Of a DNA stretch of 64,000 nucleotides, positions 1-8,362 are shown one piece after another. Source of the DNA: Actinomycetes bacterium. GTDB taxonomy: Bacteria; Actinomycetota; Acidimicrobiia; Acidimicrobiales; Microtrichaceae. Location of the stretch: positions 310,001-374,000 of the forward strand of contig JAAEPF010000024.1 in NCBI GenBank assembly GCA_024222295.1, read 5' to 3'. Position numbers and translations under genes: made by a program. The notes beneath the pieces are model-generated. The model was not told where the DNA came from and did no database searches. It worked only from the letters and a program-made list of their open reading frames with translations. The number at the start of each line of letters is the position of its first letter. Positions within the stretch are counted from its first letter, which is position 1.

Positions 1-1829
1 AACGTGACGTCGATCACCGGAGCTGTGTTGCCGGGGAAGAGCGTCTCGGTGGCCACGCTCGAGGCCCCGGACTCGTTGGTCACCCGCACCGACACGTCAT
101 GGTTGTCGTTCGTGTTCAGGTTCACCGAGGCAGTCGGGCCGGTGGCGTCGTCGAAGACTCCGTCGTCGTCCAGGTCCCAGGCGAAGGTCAGGATTCCGCC
201 ACCGGGTTGCGCCGAGCCTGACGCGTCGAGGTTCGAGGTGAACGGCAGCGGACCCTGCTGGGGTGACGCCACCAGATCGGCCACCGGTGGGGAGTCCGCA
301 CCGACGAGCCGTTCGATGGTGCCGGTTGCGATGTCGACTCCGTAGATGTAGCCGTCGGGGGAGTCGACCAGTGCCACGATGTTGGTTCGGTACGCGACTG
401 CCCTGGGTGGCACGTTGCGGCGCGATCCGTCCGGCTTGACCTCCACGGACCAGACATTCCCCTGCACGTAGTCCACGAAGAACAGGTCGCCGACGTACTC
501 CGCCGGGTACTGGCCATCGGGAACGAACCGGAGCCCCGTGATCGCAGCACCGACGTGGGGCCGCGTGTAGAACAGCCACGGGTTGCTCAGGATGCTGGGT
601 GATGCGGGATCCGAGATGAGGGTCTCGCACATGTGGTTCTCGAGTGTCTCGTAGCCGAGGTTGGTTCGGTCTCCCTCACGGCAGGGCCAGCCGAAGTTCT
701 TGACCGGACCGTCCACGGACACGACATCGATCTCCTCGGCATAGGCCTGCCCCACGTTGCCGATGTAGATGTCCTTGCTGCCGGGGCGCTGGGTGAACCG
801 GGTCGGGTTCCGCAGGCCGTGGGCGAGCATCTCGTCGTCATGGGCATACGGGCCGCCGTGGAGCGGGTTGTCGGCCAGCGACTCGCCTGTATCGGGATCG
901 ATCCGCACGATCGCGCCGTTCCAGCCCAGCGGGTCCCCGGGGGTGAGCAGGTCCTGGGACCGAAGGGAGCCGCCTTCGGCGACCGAGGGATGGCCGGCGA
1001 AGCCAACGCCGTCGGGTGGATCACCACAGGCGTTCTTGGGGGTCAGGTTCGGCACGGCGGGGAACAGCTGCGTGCCGCCGTACTGTCCGTAGTCGGTTCC
1101 GGTCCAGCTGGCACCCTCACCGGAGGTCACCAGCAGCGAGCCGTCCTCCATCATCTCAACGCTGCCGATGGCGTGCGCCCCGAACTGGTAGCACCAGCGG
1201 TCGTCCACCAGCGACTCCGGTGAGCCGACCATCAACCCGTTGCTGTCAAGGGTGATCCTTGAGACCCGCGATCCGGTGACGCAGCCGTTCACCTGGTAGC
1301 TGGCGTCGCAAGCATCGCCCCAGAGGCCGGTGATGTCCCAGCTGTAGCTGGCGTAGATGTATGGCCTGGCGGGGTACTCGTTGTCGACCGTCAGGCCGAT
1401 GAGGCCGTGTTCGCCGACGCTGCGCACCTCGTCCTCCATGTCAGCGGCGATCTCGGGCGTCGGGTCGTCGATCGAATCGAAGGTTTTGATGATCCCCTTC
1501 TTCTCAGCCACGAACACCCTGCCGTCCGGGGCGAATGCAACGTTCGTCGGTGTGTCGAATCCCTCGAGCACGGTGGAGAAGATGAAGTGGTCGGCGGCGG
1601 GGTCGACCTCGAGCGTCGTCGGCAGAGTCGGCTGGGCGTTCTTGATCGGCAGCTGCGGAGAACAGGATGCTCCGAGCATGCTGACGGCGAGCACGGCTGC
1701 AAGTGCGATCCACCTGTACAGCCTTCGTGGATGTCCCGTGGTCGATGTCTCCCAGCCCTTGACAACACCGGTGGTGCGAGCACCACGGCTGTGAAACCTA
1801 TGGCTGCGCACGCGGGGGCTGCAACCCAT
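1..1829 (-). CDS. PQQ-dependent sugar dehydrogenase-like lipoprotein with PKD domain, 3' end outside window
   Basis: Secreted protein, at least 609 residues, running off the left edge of the window. The N-terminus has a basic stretch, a hydrophobic segment and a lipobox ending in GASC (Cys near residue 61), so it should be lipid-anchored outside the cell. Next comes a glucose/sorbosone dehydrogenase-type beta-propeller, with phrases such as NVAFAPDGRVFVAE, GEHGLIGL, AHGLRNPTRF and GNVGQAYAEE. The last visible part (DLDDDGVFDDATGPTASV) is a PKD-type domain. I chose the ATG at 1829 because it is the furthest in-frame ATG before the signal peptide and lies 5 bp after the preceding gene's stop. 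A shorter start nearer the signal peptide is possible. It is probably co-transcribed with the upstream PNPOx-like gene. The oxidised substrate cannot be told from sequence. Confidence 0.85.
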   Translation of the reverse strand, partial: MGCSPRVRSHRFHSRGARTTGVVKGWETSTTGHPRRLYRWIALAAVLAVSMLGASCSPQLPIKNAQPTLPTTLEVDPAADHFIFSTVLEGFDTPTNVAFAPDGRVFVAEKKGIIKTFDSIDDPTPEIAADMEDEVRSVGEHGLIGLTVDNEYPARPYIYASYSWDITGLWGDACDASYQVNGCVTGSRVSRITLDSNGLMVGSPESLVDDRWCYQFGAHAIGSVEMMEDGSLLVTSGEGASWTGTDYGQYGGTQLFPAVPNLTPKNACGDPPDGVGFAGHPSVAEGGSLRSQDLLTPGDPLGWNGAIVRIDPDTGESLADNPLHGGPYAHDDEMLAHGLRNPTRFTQRPGSKDIYIGNVGQAYAEEIDVVSVDGPVKNFGWPCREGDRTNLGYETLENHMCETLISDPASPSILSNPWLFYTRPHVGAAITGLRFVPDGQYPAEYVGDLFFVDYVQGNVWSVEVKPDGSRRNVPPRAVAYRTNIVALVDSPDGYIYGVDIATGTIERLVGADSPPVADLVASPQQGPLPFTSNLDASGSAQPGGGILTFAWDLDDDGVFDDATGPTASVNLNTNDNHDVSVRVTNESGASSVATETLFPGNTAPVIDVT

Positions 1830-1834
1830 CTTGC

Positions 1835-2347
1835 CTACCGGGTCAACTCCTGGCGCGGCCTCGACCATGTGAGCACCTCTCCATCGCCACCGAGCAGCAC
1901 GGCTCCGGGGAACACCCGCAGCCGCCACGGGTCGAGCCTGAGCACGGAGAAGCCCGGCGATTCCGGTGAATCCCACCCGGGGATGATCGATGGGTCGTAT
2001 CCCACCGGGTCGGGTCCGTTCACGAAGAGGTCCCAGACCCGCTCGCGGGTCGCCATGTCCGTGTGCCAGGTGCCCAGGCACTCCGCGGTGCATGTGTCGT
2101 GGTCCTGCGCCCAGTAGTTGGCGGACAGCCAGGGCGAGTTGTCGAGGTGCGAGAGCTTCAGTGGTGTCTGCGCCGTGGCGATCCAGCCGACGAGTTCAGC
2201 GCCGTCCCATTCCCAGATGGGATGCAGGACCCTCGACCGCGGGACCGACCCTGGCCCTACCGTCGCCACCGATGCCCACACGACCCGGTGCGCCATCTCC
2301 ACAAAGGCCGTTGCGGTCCGTTCGAGGTTGTCGCTGAGATCGTTCAT
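1835..2347 (-). CDS. Pyridoxamine 5'-phosphate oxidase-like (PNPOx fold) flavin/F420-binding protein
   Basis: A 170-residue protein with the split-barrel PNPOx pattern. An early strand block (SVPRSRVLHPIWEWDG) is followed by KLSHLDNSPWLSANYW and a C-terminal FSVLRLDPWRLRVFPG. Relatives bind FMN, F420 or related cofactors and are often small oxidoreductases of unknown substrate. The ATG at 2347 (MNDLSDN) is chosen because the frame further upstream runs antisense to the DUF4112 gene and has no family similarity. The gene lies 5 bp upstream of the sugar-dehydrogenase lipoprotein gene on the same strand, so they probably share a transcript starting in the short divergent gap at about 2348-2401. 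Cofactor and substrate are not resolved. Confidence 0.75.
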   Translation of the reverse strand: MNDLSDNLERTATAFVEMAHRVVWASVATVGPGSVPRSRVLHPIWEWDGAELVGWIATAQTPLKLSHLDNSPWLSANYWAQDHDTCTAECLGTWHTDMATRERVWDLFVNGPDPVGYDPSIIPGWDSPESPGFSVLRLDPWRLRVFPGAVLLGGDGEVLTWSRPRQELTR

Positions 2348-2401
2348 GGGCGAAGCCTCGCGCATGGGATGCGCGAGGCGCTGGTGCGCCAAACTTGTTG
2401 G

Positions 2402-3040
2402 GTGACCGATCCGGGCACTGAACCAGACCCGGTCGACCTGGGGACGATCAAGGCACGTCCGATCCCGAACCAGCCGATCGAGGAACGCAAGCTCACCTCC
2501 ATCCTGGGCGAGGTGGGCACGGGCGCGTCGGTCATGGCGCGTGACATCGTCGACACGCACCGCAACCCGAAGCCCAACACCCGACCTGTGCCCAACTGGG
2601 TGCGTAGCCTCACATGGCTTCTCGACGAGTCGATACCGGTGGCCCCCGGTCGGCGCGTCGGTGTCGATGGGGTGGTGAGCTTCATCCCCGGCGTCGGAGA
2701 TGCCGCCGGTCTGGTGGCCTCGATGGTCGTGGTCCTGGCTGGCGTTGCGGCGGGCGTGTCGCTGCCCACGCTGACGCTGATGATGGTGCACGTCGGCATC
2801 GACACGATCGTGGGTGCCGTTCCGTTCCTGGGTGCCATCTTCGACCTGGGCTACAAGGCCAACACACGCAACCTGCGCCTCATCGAACGCGACCTTGCTG
2901 ACCGCGCGGGCGCGCGGCGTTCGGCGATCAGGACGTTCGTGCTGTCCGCGGTGGCGATCACCGGCGCAGTGGCGCTGTTCTGGATCGCGCTGATCGGCGG
3001 CACGTACCTGTTCGTACGTCTCGTGGTCGGGCTGTTCTGA
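2402..3040 (+). CDS. DUF4112 family membrane protein
   Basis: About 212 residues. The core (residues about 70-165) matches DUF4112: LDESIPVAPGRRVGVDGV, FIPGVGDAAG, then a long hydrophobic stretch, GAVPFLGAIFDLGYKANTRN and a final membrane segment. Three or so membrane helices are visible and the function is unknown. The start is uncertain. The GTG at 2402 begins good actinobacterial codon use and does not overlap the divergent PNPOx gene. Alternatives are ATG 2369 and ATG 2534, and no start has a convincing ribosome binding site. It is transcribed away from the PNPOx-like gene and towards the TetR gene. Confidence 0.75.
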   Translation: MTDPGTEPDPVDLGTIKARPIPNQPIEERKLTSILGEVGTGASVMARDIVDTHRNPKPNTRPVPNWVRSLTWLLDESIPVAPGRRVGVDGVVSFIPGVGDAAGLVASMVVVLAGVAAGVSLPTLTLMMVHVGIDTIVGAVPFLGAIFDLGYKANTRNLRLIERDLADRAGARRSAIRTFVLSAVAITGAVALFWIALIGGTYLFVRLVVGLF

Positions 3041-3095
3041 CCGCCGTCGGCCAATGGCTGCATCGCAGCGCGACCACAGGGTTACCCTGACGAAT

Positions 3096-3761
3096 ATGAC
3101 GACCAGTCAGAGAGTCGATGAGGCAAGGGCTGTCGACGGCCGCGTGCCCGGCCGCCGTGGCCAGGCCACACGAACCCGTCTACTGGAACAGACCCTCGAG
3201 ATGCTGGCCTCGACGAGTTACCGGGACCTCAAGGTGGTCGACATCGCCCGCGGTGCCGGCACTTCACCCGCGACCTTCTACCAGTACTTCCCAGATGCCG
3301 AGTCGGCGCTGTTGGCGCTGGCCGACGAGCTGGTCGGCGAGGGCCGCGAGCGACTGACCCGCCCTGTCGTCGACGGTGACTGGTCACCCGAGGGTGCATA
3401 CGACACCTGTGACCGGGTGGCGGGTGCGTTCATGGGTTTCTGGGCCGACCACGGGCCGCTCATGGGCGTGATCGACCTGGCGGCGCTCGAAGGCGACCAG
3501 AGATTCCGCGAGATCCGCACCCAGATCCTCAACCGGTTCACCGAGTCGATCGACGAGGTGGCCCGCGAGCAGCGCGCCGCAGGACACCTGCCCGCGGACC
3601 TCGACCCCACGGCCAACGCGGCTGTTCTGGTGGCCATGCTCGCCCACGTGTCGGGCCACCAGTACGGCATCGAGGCCTATGGCACCTCCACCGCGGCTAT
3701 CCGCACCTCGATGGCCCGCCTGCTGTTCGCCGGGCTCACGGGCGAGAAGCCACCCGCCTGA
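3096..3761 (+). CDS. TetR family transcriptional regulator
   Basis: A 221-residue repressor-type protein. The N-terminal helix-turn-helix (residues about 25-70) contains DLKVVDIARGAGTSPATFYQ followed by YFPDAESALLALADELV, the classic TetR recognition helix. The C-terminal ligand domain has no recognisable ligand signature. ATG 3096 is preferred over an earlier in-frame start at 3054 because the extra residues look non-coding. The gene ends 46 bp before a perfect inverted repeat at 3808-3828 and 79 bp before the acyl-CoA dehydrogenase operon. I infer it is the best candidate to bind that repeat and its three relatives elsewhere in the window. The ligand is probably an acyl-CoA, as for other TetR regulators next to such genes. 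Confidence 0.88.
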   Translation: MTTSQRVDEARAVDGRVPGRRGQATRTRLLEQTLEMLASTSYRDLKVVDIARGAGTSPATFYQYFPDAESALLALADELVGEGRERLTRPVVDGDWSPEGAYDTCDRVAGAFMGFWADHGPLMGVIDLAALEGDQRFREIRTQILNRFTESIDEVAREQRAAGHLPADLDPTANAAVLVAMLAHVSGHQYGIEAYGTSTAAIRTSMARLLFAGLTGEKPPA

Positions 3762-3807
3762 GCGGGCCCCGACGGCCCAACTGGCGAATCCGCGGCGCCT
3801 GGTACAG

Positions 3808-3828
3808 AATCTGACGGTCCGTCAGATT
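3808..3828. promoter_or_regulatory. Inverted-repeat operator AATCTGACG-N3-CGTCAGATT (site 1 of 4)
   Basis: Two perfect 9-bp arms separated by GTC. It ends 12 bp before the GTG start of the acyl-CoA dehydrogenase gene and touches the ribosome-binding region (AGGAG at 3831). The same CTGACG-N3-CGTCAG core recurs at 12710, 20076 and 30404, each upstream of an acyl-CoA or aldehyde gene. Size and symmetry fit a TetR dimer site; the neighbouring TetR gene at 3096 is the natural candidate. Confidence 0.75.
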
Positions 3829-3840
3829 TCAGGAGTTGCC

Positions 3841-5061
3841 GTGGATTTCGAGTTCTCCGACGAGCACAAGGCCTTCAAGGCCGAGGTTGATGCGTTCATC
3901 GCCGACAACGACACGATCGACATCTTCGATGTCACCCGGGAGAACATGGCCCAGATCGTGGACACGCCAGAGCGCCGCGCCTTCATGAAGAAGCTCGGCC
4001 AGAAGGGCTGGCTCGGAATGACCTGGCCCGAGGAGTACGGCGGCAGCGACGGCGAGGGCGTCTACGAGTACATCCTCAACGAGGCGCTCGCCGGCAAGGG
4101 CGGCCCCCAGATCGGCAAGGGCGTCGGCATCATCGGCAAGACCCTGATCGCCCACGGCTCGGACTTCCTCAAGGAGAAGTTCCTGCCGATGATCCTCGAC
4201 AACGACGTTGAGTTCGCCGTCGGCTACTCCGAGCCCAATGCCGGCTCCGACGCCGCCTCGATGCGCCTGAAGGGTGTGCAGCACGTCGACGAGGACGGCC
4301 GCTCCGGCTGGCTGCTCAACGGCCAGAAGACCTGGACCACGTCGGCTCACTTCGCAGAGTGGTACTGGTGCGGCGTGCGCACCGACCCCGACAACAAGCA
4401 CATGGGCATCACGCTGATGCTCATCCCGATGGACGACCCCGGCATCACCATCAACGGCATCTGGACCATGGGCGACGAGCGCACCAACGAGGTGTGGCTC
4501 GACAACGTGTTCGTGCCCGACGAGTACGTGGTGGGCGAGGTCAACCACGGCTTCCGCTACATCTCCCAGGCGCTCGACCTCGAGCGATTCACGATGTTCA
4601 CCTACGCCCCGATCAAGCAGCGCCTCGACCTGCTGACCGACTACGTGACCGACACCACCCGCGACGGCGAGCCGCTCAAGGACGACGAGGTGGTGCGATC
4701 GAAGATGGCGAACCTGCACACCGATGCAGAGGTGGCCCGGGTGATGGGACTCAAGTTCGTCACCGAGGCCGTGAAGGTGGAGAAGAAGGCCAAGGCCGGC
4801 GAGGACTTCCAGCCCCCGACTGTGCCGGCCTCTGAGTACAAGCTCTTCGCTACCGAGTACTCGCGCCGCCTCGCCTCGGCCAGCATGGACATCGGCGGCG
4901 CCGGTGCCCAGATGCGTGTGCGGACACAGGACGCACCGATGGCCGGGCGAGCCGAGTCGACCTACCGCTACACCGTGATCGACACGATCGGCGGAGGTGC
5001 CTCGGAGATCCAGAAGAACATCATCGCCCGCCGCGGCCTCGGGCTTCCCAAGAACTTCTGA
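3841..5061 (+). CDS. Acyl-CoA dehydrogenase, large subunit type
   Basis: A 406-residue FAD enzyme that would introduce a 2,3-double bond into an acyl-CoA. It begins [16 protein letters not shown] and has the mid-domain [17 protein letters not shown] and [12 protein letters not shown] segments and a C-terminal [20 protein letters not shown]. The usual catalytic glutamate of the YEG motif is absent at the C-terminal site (IGG there), as in actinobacterial enzymes that work as two-subunit complexes. The GTG at 3841 is chosen for its AGGAG ribosome site at 3831 and the family N-terminus. The stop overlaps the next gene's ATG (TGATG). First gene of a five-gene operon under the inverted repeat at 3808. 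It may pair with the second dehydrogenase at 7215. Confidence 0.92.
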   Translation: MDFEFSDEHKAFKAEVDAFIADNDTIDIFDVTRENMAQIVDTPERRAFMKKLGQKGWLGMTWPEEYGGSDGEGVYEYILNEALAGKGGPQIGKGVGIIGKTLIAHGSDFLKEKFLPMILDNDVEFAVGYSEPNAGSDAASMRLKGVQHVDEDGRSGWLLNGQKTWTTSAHFAEWYWCGVRTDPDNKHMGITLMLIPMDDPGITINGIWTMGDERTNEVWLDNVFVPDEYVVGEVNHGFRYISQALDLERFTMFTYAPIKQRLDLLTDYVTDTTRDGEPLKDDEVVRSKMANLHTDAEVARVMGLKFVTEAVKVEKKAKAGEDFQPPTVPASEYKLFATEYSRRLASASMDIGGAGAQMRVRTQDAPMAGRAESTYRYTVIDTIGGGASEIQKNIIARRGLGLPKNF

Positions 5062-6215
5062 TGCCTGCTGCCCTGGACGGCATCACCGTCCTCGACCTCG
5101 CCACCGTGGGCCCGGCTGCGCGCGCCTCGCGCATCCTGGCCGACTACGGCGCGGACGTGGTCAAGGTTGGTGCGGTTCCGCGTGCGGGCGGCGTGCAGAT
5201 CGTGCCGCCCTACTACGCCTACTCGGGCAACCGTGGCATGCAGCGGGCGCTGTTCGACCTCAAAGCGGACGAGGGCTGCCAGGCATTCCTTGCCCTCGCC
5301 TCGAAGGCGGACGTGGTGATCGAGAGCTTCCGCCCCGGCGTCGCCGACCGCCTCGGCATCGGCTACGAGGCGCTCAAGGCCACCAACCCGGGGATCATCC
5401 TGTGCTCCACCTCGGGTTTCGGCCAGAGCGGCCCCCGCCGTGACTGGGCGGGCCACGACGTGAACTACCTCGCGACCGCCGGCTTCCTCGACTGCACCGG
5501 CCGCCGTGAAGACGGCCGGCCCGCGCTGCCCGGTGCCACTGTCGCCGACATTGCAGCCGGAGGAATGCAGGCCGCCATGGCCGTGATGGCTGCCCTGTTG
5601 CGCAAGGACCGCGGCGAGCACCTCGACGTGTCCATCGCGGACGGCGCCTTCGCCATGATGTCGCTCTACGTGGACGAGTACCTCGCCACCGGCATCGAGC
5701 CCGGGCCCGGGCACTACATACTCACCGGCCGCTACGCCTGCTACGAGGTGTACAGGTGCGCCGATGGCAAGCACATCTCCGTGGGCGCCATCGAGCCGAG
5801 GTTCTGGACCAACCTGTGCGAGCTCGTCGGCCTGGCCCAGTACTCGCAGTCCCAGATGGACGACGACTCACAAGACGAGATCCGCACCGAGATGGCCAAG
5901 GTGTTCGCCACGAAGCCTCGTGACGAGTGGGTGGACCTGCTCGGCCCCGCCGACACGTGTGTGGCTCCGGTCAACACGGTCGCCGAGGCCACCGAAGATC
6001 CGCAGTACCTGTCCCGGGCCCTGGTGGTCGACGCGGTGTCAGAAACCGACGGCCCCTTCCGGCAGGCCGCACCCATCTGGGCCGGCACCACCCCGCCTGA
6101 GGGCCCCTATGAAGTCCGCGACGGCACCGTCACCGACACAGCCTCGCTTCTCCAGGATGCGGGAATGGACCCGGCTGCCGTCGAGAGGCTGATCGAACAA
6201 GGAGCCGTTGCATGA
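5061..6215 (+). CDS. CoA-transferase family III protein, alpha-methylacyl-CoA racemase-like
   Basis: A 384-residue CaiB/BaiF family protein. The N-terminus ([20 protein letters not shown]) and [16 protein letters not shown] are family hallmarks. GHDVNYLA (His132, Asp133) and VADIAAGG (Asp163) match the His and Asp positions used by alpha-methylacyl-CoA racemases, so epimerising a 2-methyl-branched acyl-CoA is more likely than CoA transfer. Such a step is needed before beta-oxidation of branched chains, which fits the flanking dehydrogenase and hydratase genes. It overlaps the genes on both sides by 1-4 nt and so must be translationally coupled. Confidence 0.85.
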   Translation: MPAALDGITVLDLATVGPAARASRILADYGADVVKVGAVPRAGGVQIVPPYYAYSGNRGMQRALFDLKADEGCQAFLALASKADVVIESFRPGVADRLGIGYEALKATNPGIILCSTSGFGQSGPRRDWAGHDVNYLATAGFLDCTGRREDGRPALPGATVADIAAGGMQAAMAVMAALLRKDRGEHLDVSIADGAFAMMSLYVDEYLATGIEPGPGHYILTGRYACYEVYRCADGKHISVGAIEPRFWTNLCELVGLAQYSQSQMDDDSQDEIRTEMAKVFATKPRDEWVDLLGPADTCVAPVNTVAEATEDPQYLSRALVVDAVSETDGPFRQAAPIWAGTTPPEGPYEVRDGTVTDTASLLQDAGMDPAAVERLIEQGAVA

Positions 6216-6727
6216 GCGATGACCTGCCCGATGACGTGACGGGGCTGATCGGCAAGCCGCAGTACCCGGTCACGGCCACCTTCCCTGTGGAGCGGGGCTA
6301 CACCTACAACACCCTGGCCGCCACGCAGAACGGCAATCCCCTCTACTGGGACGAGGCGGTCGCCGAAGAGCTGACCGATGGGATGACCGCACTTCCCAGC
6401 ACGCTGTCGCTGTGGATGCGTCCGCACTACTGGGAGCCCGGCGCGGACGGCGAACAGGTCGCGCTCAAGGTGCACTTCGACCTCAAGGAGCGTTTCGGCC
6501 TTCCAGAGGCCGTGATGACCGACAACACCCTCACCTTCCACGAGCCGGTGCGGCCCGGTGACGTGATCAGCCACGCGCAGGTCCTCAAGTCCGTGTCGGC
6601 ACCGAAAACCACCAAGTTGGGAAGCGGCCGCTTCTGGGTGATCGACATCGAGTACCGAAACCAGGACGACGCTCTCGTGGGTGTCGAGTCGTACACCGGC
6701 TTTGGCTACGTCAGGGGGGAACAGTGA
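6212..6727 (+). CDS. MaoC-like hot-dog protein, probable non-catalytic hydratase subunit
   Basis: A 171-residue MaoC N-terminal-type hot-dog protein (GLIGKPQYPVTATFPVERG, ALPSTLSLWMRPHYW, NTLTFHEPVRPGDVI). The usual enoyl-CoA hydratase-2 motif D-x4-P-x-H-x-D reads QNGNPLYWD here, so the Asp and His that activate water are replaced by Gln and Tyr. The next gene (6724) keeps the full motif. This suggests a heterodimeric hydratase with one active subunit, the architecture known for mycobacterial ChsH1/ChsH2. It starts inside the preceding gene's stop (ATGA) and its own stop overlaps the next GTG. Confidence 0.82.
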   Translation: MSDDLPDDVTGLIGKPQYPVTATFPVERGYTYNTLAATQNGNPLYWDEAVAEELTDGMTALPSTLSLWMRPHYWEPGADGEQVALKVHFDLKERFGLPEAVMTDNTLTFHEPVRPGDVISHAQVLKSVSAPKTTKLGSGRFWVIDIEYRNQDDALVGVESYTGFGYVRGEQ

Positions 6728-7212
6728 GCGACCTGCTGCTGTCGGCGGTGTCCGTCGGCGACGAACTGCCCGAGCTGTGCGTCGAGGTGACTCCCACCAC
6801 GGTGGTGTTGGGCGCGCTCGCCAGTCGCGACTGGCGGCCCATGCACCACGACTACAAGTTCGCCACCGAGCGCAACGGCGTGGCCGACATCTTCCTCAAC
6901 ACCCCCAACCAGGCCGCCTGGTTCGAGCGCTACATCACCGACTGGACCGGCCCCAGGGGCCGCATACGTTCGATGACCTTCCGGATGCGCGACTCGGTGT
7001 TCCCCGGCGAGGACATGGCCTACCGGGCCACCGTGACCGACAGGGGCACCGACTCCACCGGCTGTGGCTGGGTGGCGCTCGACATCACCCTCACCGCCGG
7101 TGAGGACCGGATCGCAACGACTTGCGCTGCCACCGTGGCACTGCCTGTCGATGACAACGACAACCCGTGGGCACGCCACGGGGACAACTGGACTCCCGCA
7201 GAACGGAGCTGA
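6724..7212 (+). CDS. MaoC-like enoyl-CoA hydratase, probable catalytic subunit
   Basis: A 162-residue hot-dog protein with an intact hydratase motif RDWRPMHHD (residues about 35-43), carrying the catalytic Asp and His pair. Later strands include MTFRMRDSVFPGEDMAYRA, typical of MaoC proteins. It would add water to the double bond made by the dehydrogenases of this operon. The GTG start at 6724 overlaps the stop of the partner subunit gene by four bases, consistent with co-translational assembly. It ends just before the second dehydrogenase gene. Confidence 0.85.
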   Translation: MSDLLLSAVSVGDELPELCVEVTPTTVVLGALASRDWRPMHHDYKFATERNGVADIFLNTPNQAAWFERYITDWTGPRGRIRSMTFRMRDSVFPGEDMAYRATVTDRGTDSTGCGWVALDITLTAGEDRIATTCAATVALPVDDNDNPWARHGDNWTPAERS

Positions 7213-7214
7213 AG

Positions 7215-8348
7215 ATGCTGAACCTGGACTTCACCGAGGAGCAGGACATGCTGCGGGACATGGTCCGCGGCCTGTGCTCCCAGTACGCCTCCACGGAAGC
7301 CATCCGCGAGGCCGAGGACGACGCCACCGGCTACTCGACCGGCATGTGGGACCAGCTCGCGGAGCTGGGCATGGTCGGCCTGTTGATCCCCGAGGAGCAC
7401 GGGGGCGCCGGGTCCTCGATAGTGGACGGTGTGGTGCTCTACGAGGAGCTCGGCCGCGCGCTCGCCCCCACCCCGCACCTCGAGAGCACGGTGCTCGCAG
7501 CCGGTGCGCTGCTTCGTGCCGGAAGCGACGCCCAAAAGGAGCAGTGGCTACCCGGGATCGCCTCCGGCGAGTCGATCCTCGTGCCAGCGTGGCTCGAGCC
7601 CGACAACGGCCATGGCCCCAAGGGCATACAGATGCGCGCCGAGGCATCGGGTGACGGCTTCACGATCAGCGGCACGAAGACCCTCGTACGCTTCGCGTCC
7701 TCAGCCGAACGCCTCGTCGTGCTGGCCCGCACCGGCGACGGCGAGGGCGACGTGGACCTGTTCCTGGTGGACCCCGACGCAGCGGGCGTGACACTCGACC
7801 AGCGTCACTCGATCAGCTCGGACAACCAGTACCGGGTCGACTTCGACGGGGTGTCGGTCTCGGCCGATGACCGCATTGGTGCCGCCGGCTCCGGCTGGGC
7901 CACCTGGGACGCAACCATGGTCGACGCCATGACCCTCGCCGCGGCGTACGCCAACGGCGGCTGCGACTACGCGCTGGAGATCACGGTGCAGTACTCCAAG
8001 GACCGCGAGCAGTTCGACAAGCCGCTCGGAGCCTTCCAGGCGCTGTCGCACTACATGGCGGACGCCAAGACAGCAGTCGACGGCGCCAAGCTCATCACCT
8101 ACGAAGCGGCCTGGGCGATCGACCGCGAGGGCGACGAGCCGGCCCGCCGCTACGCAGCGATGGCGAAGCTGTTCAGCTGCAACTCCTACCGCGACACCAC
8201 TGCGATGGCCCAGCAGATCTTCGGCGGTGTGGGCTTCACCCTCGAGTACGAGATCCAGCTCTACTTCCGCCGTGCCAAGGCGCTCCAGCTCTCGTACAAC
8301 GACACATCGCGCTGCGAGCAGATAGTGGCCGAGGAAGTCCTGGACTGA
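7215..8348 (+). CDS. Acyl-CoA dehydrogenase, second subunit type
   Basis: A 377-residue acyl-CoA dehydrogenase. It starts MLNLDFTEEQDMLRDMVRGL and carries GLLIPEEHGGAGSS, then DREQFDKPLGAFQALSHYMA and QQIFGGVGFTLEYEIQLY. At the C-terminus, YND stands where many single-subunit enzymes have YEG, so the canonical glutamate base is missing here too. Two unlike dehydrogenases in one operon with two MaoC subunits is the pattern of alpha2beta2 acyl-CoA dehydrogenases in actinobacterial steroid and branched-chain breakdown. The ATG at 7215 lies 2 bp past the preceding stop. Last gene of the operon, convergent with the CoA-transferase gene 14 bp away. Confidence 0.9.
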   Translation: MLNLDFTEEQDMLRDMVRGLCSQYASTEAIREAEDDATGYSTGMWDQLAELGMVGLLIPEEHGGAGSSIVDGVVLYEELGRALAPTPHLESTVLAAGALLRAGSDAQKEQWLPGIASGESILVPAWLEPDNGHGPKGIQMRAEASGDGFTISGTKTLVRFASSAERLVVLARTGDGEGDVDLFLVDPDAAGVTLDQRHSISSDNQYRVDFDGVSVSADDRIGAAGSGWATWDATMVDAMTLAAAYANGGCDYALEITVQYSKDREQFDKPLGAFQALSHYMADAKTAVDGAKLITYEAAWAIDREGDEPARRYAAMAKLFSCNSYRDTTAMAQQIFGGVGFTLEYEIQLYFRRAKALQLSYNDTSRCEQIVAEEVLD

Positions 8349-8362
8349 GCTGACCGCCCTGA

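Noticed and set aside
3088-3110. TGACGAATATGACG near the TetR start as a fifth operator
   Set aside because: It is a direct rather than inverted arrangement and lacks CGTCAG.
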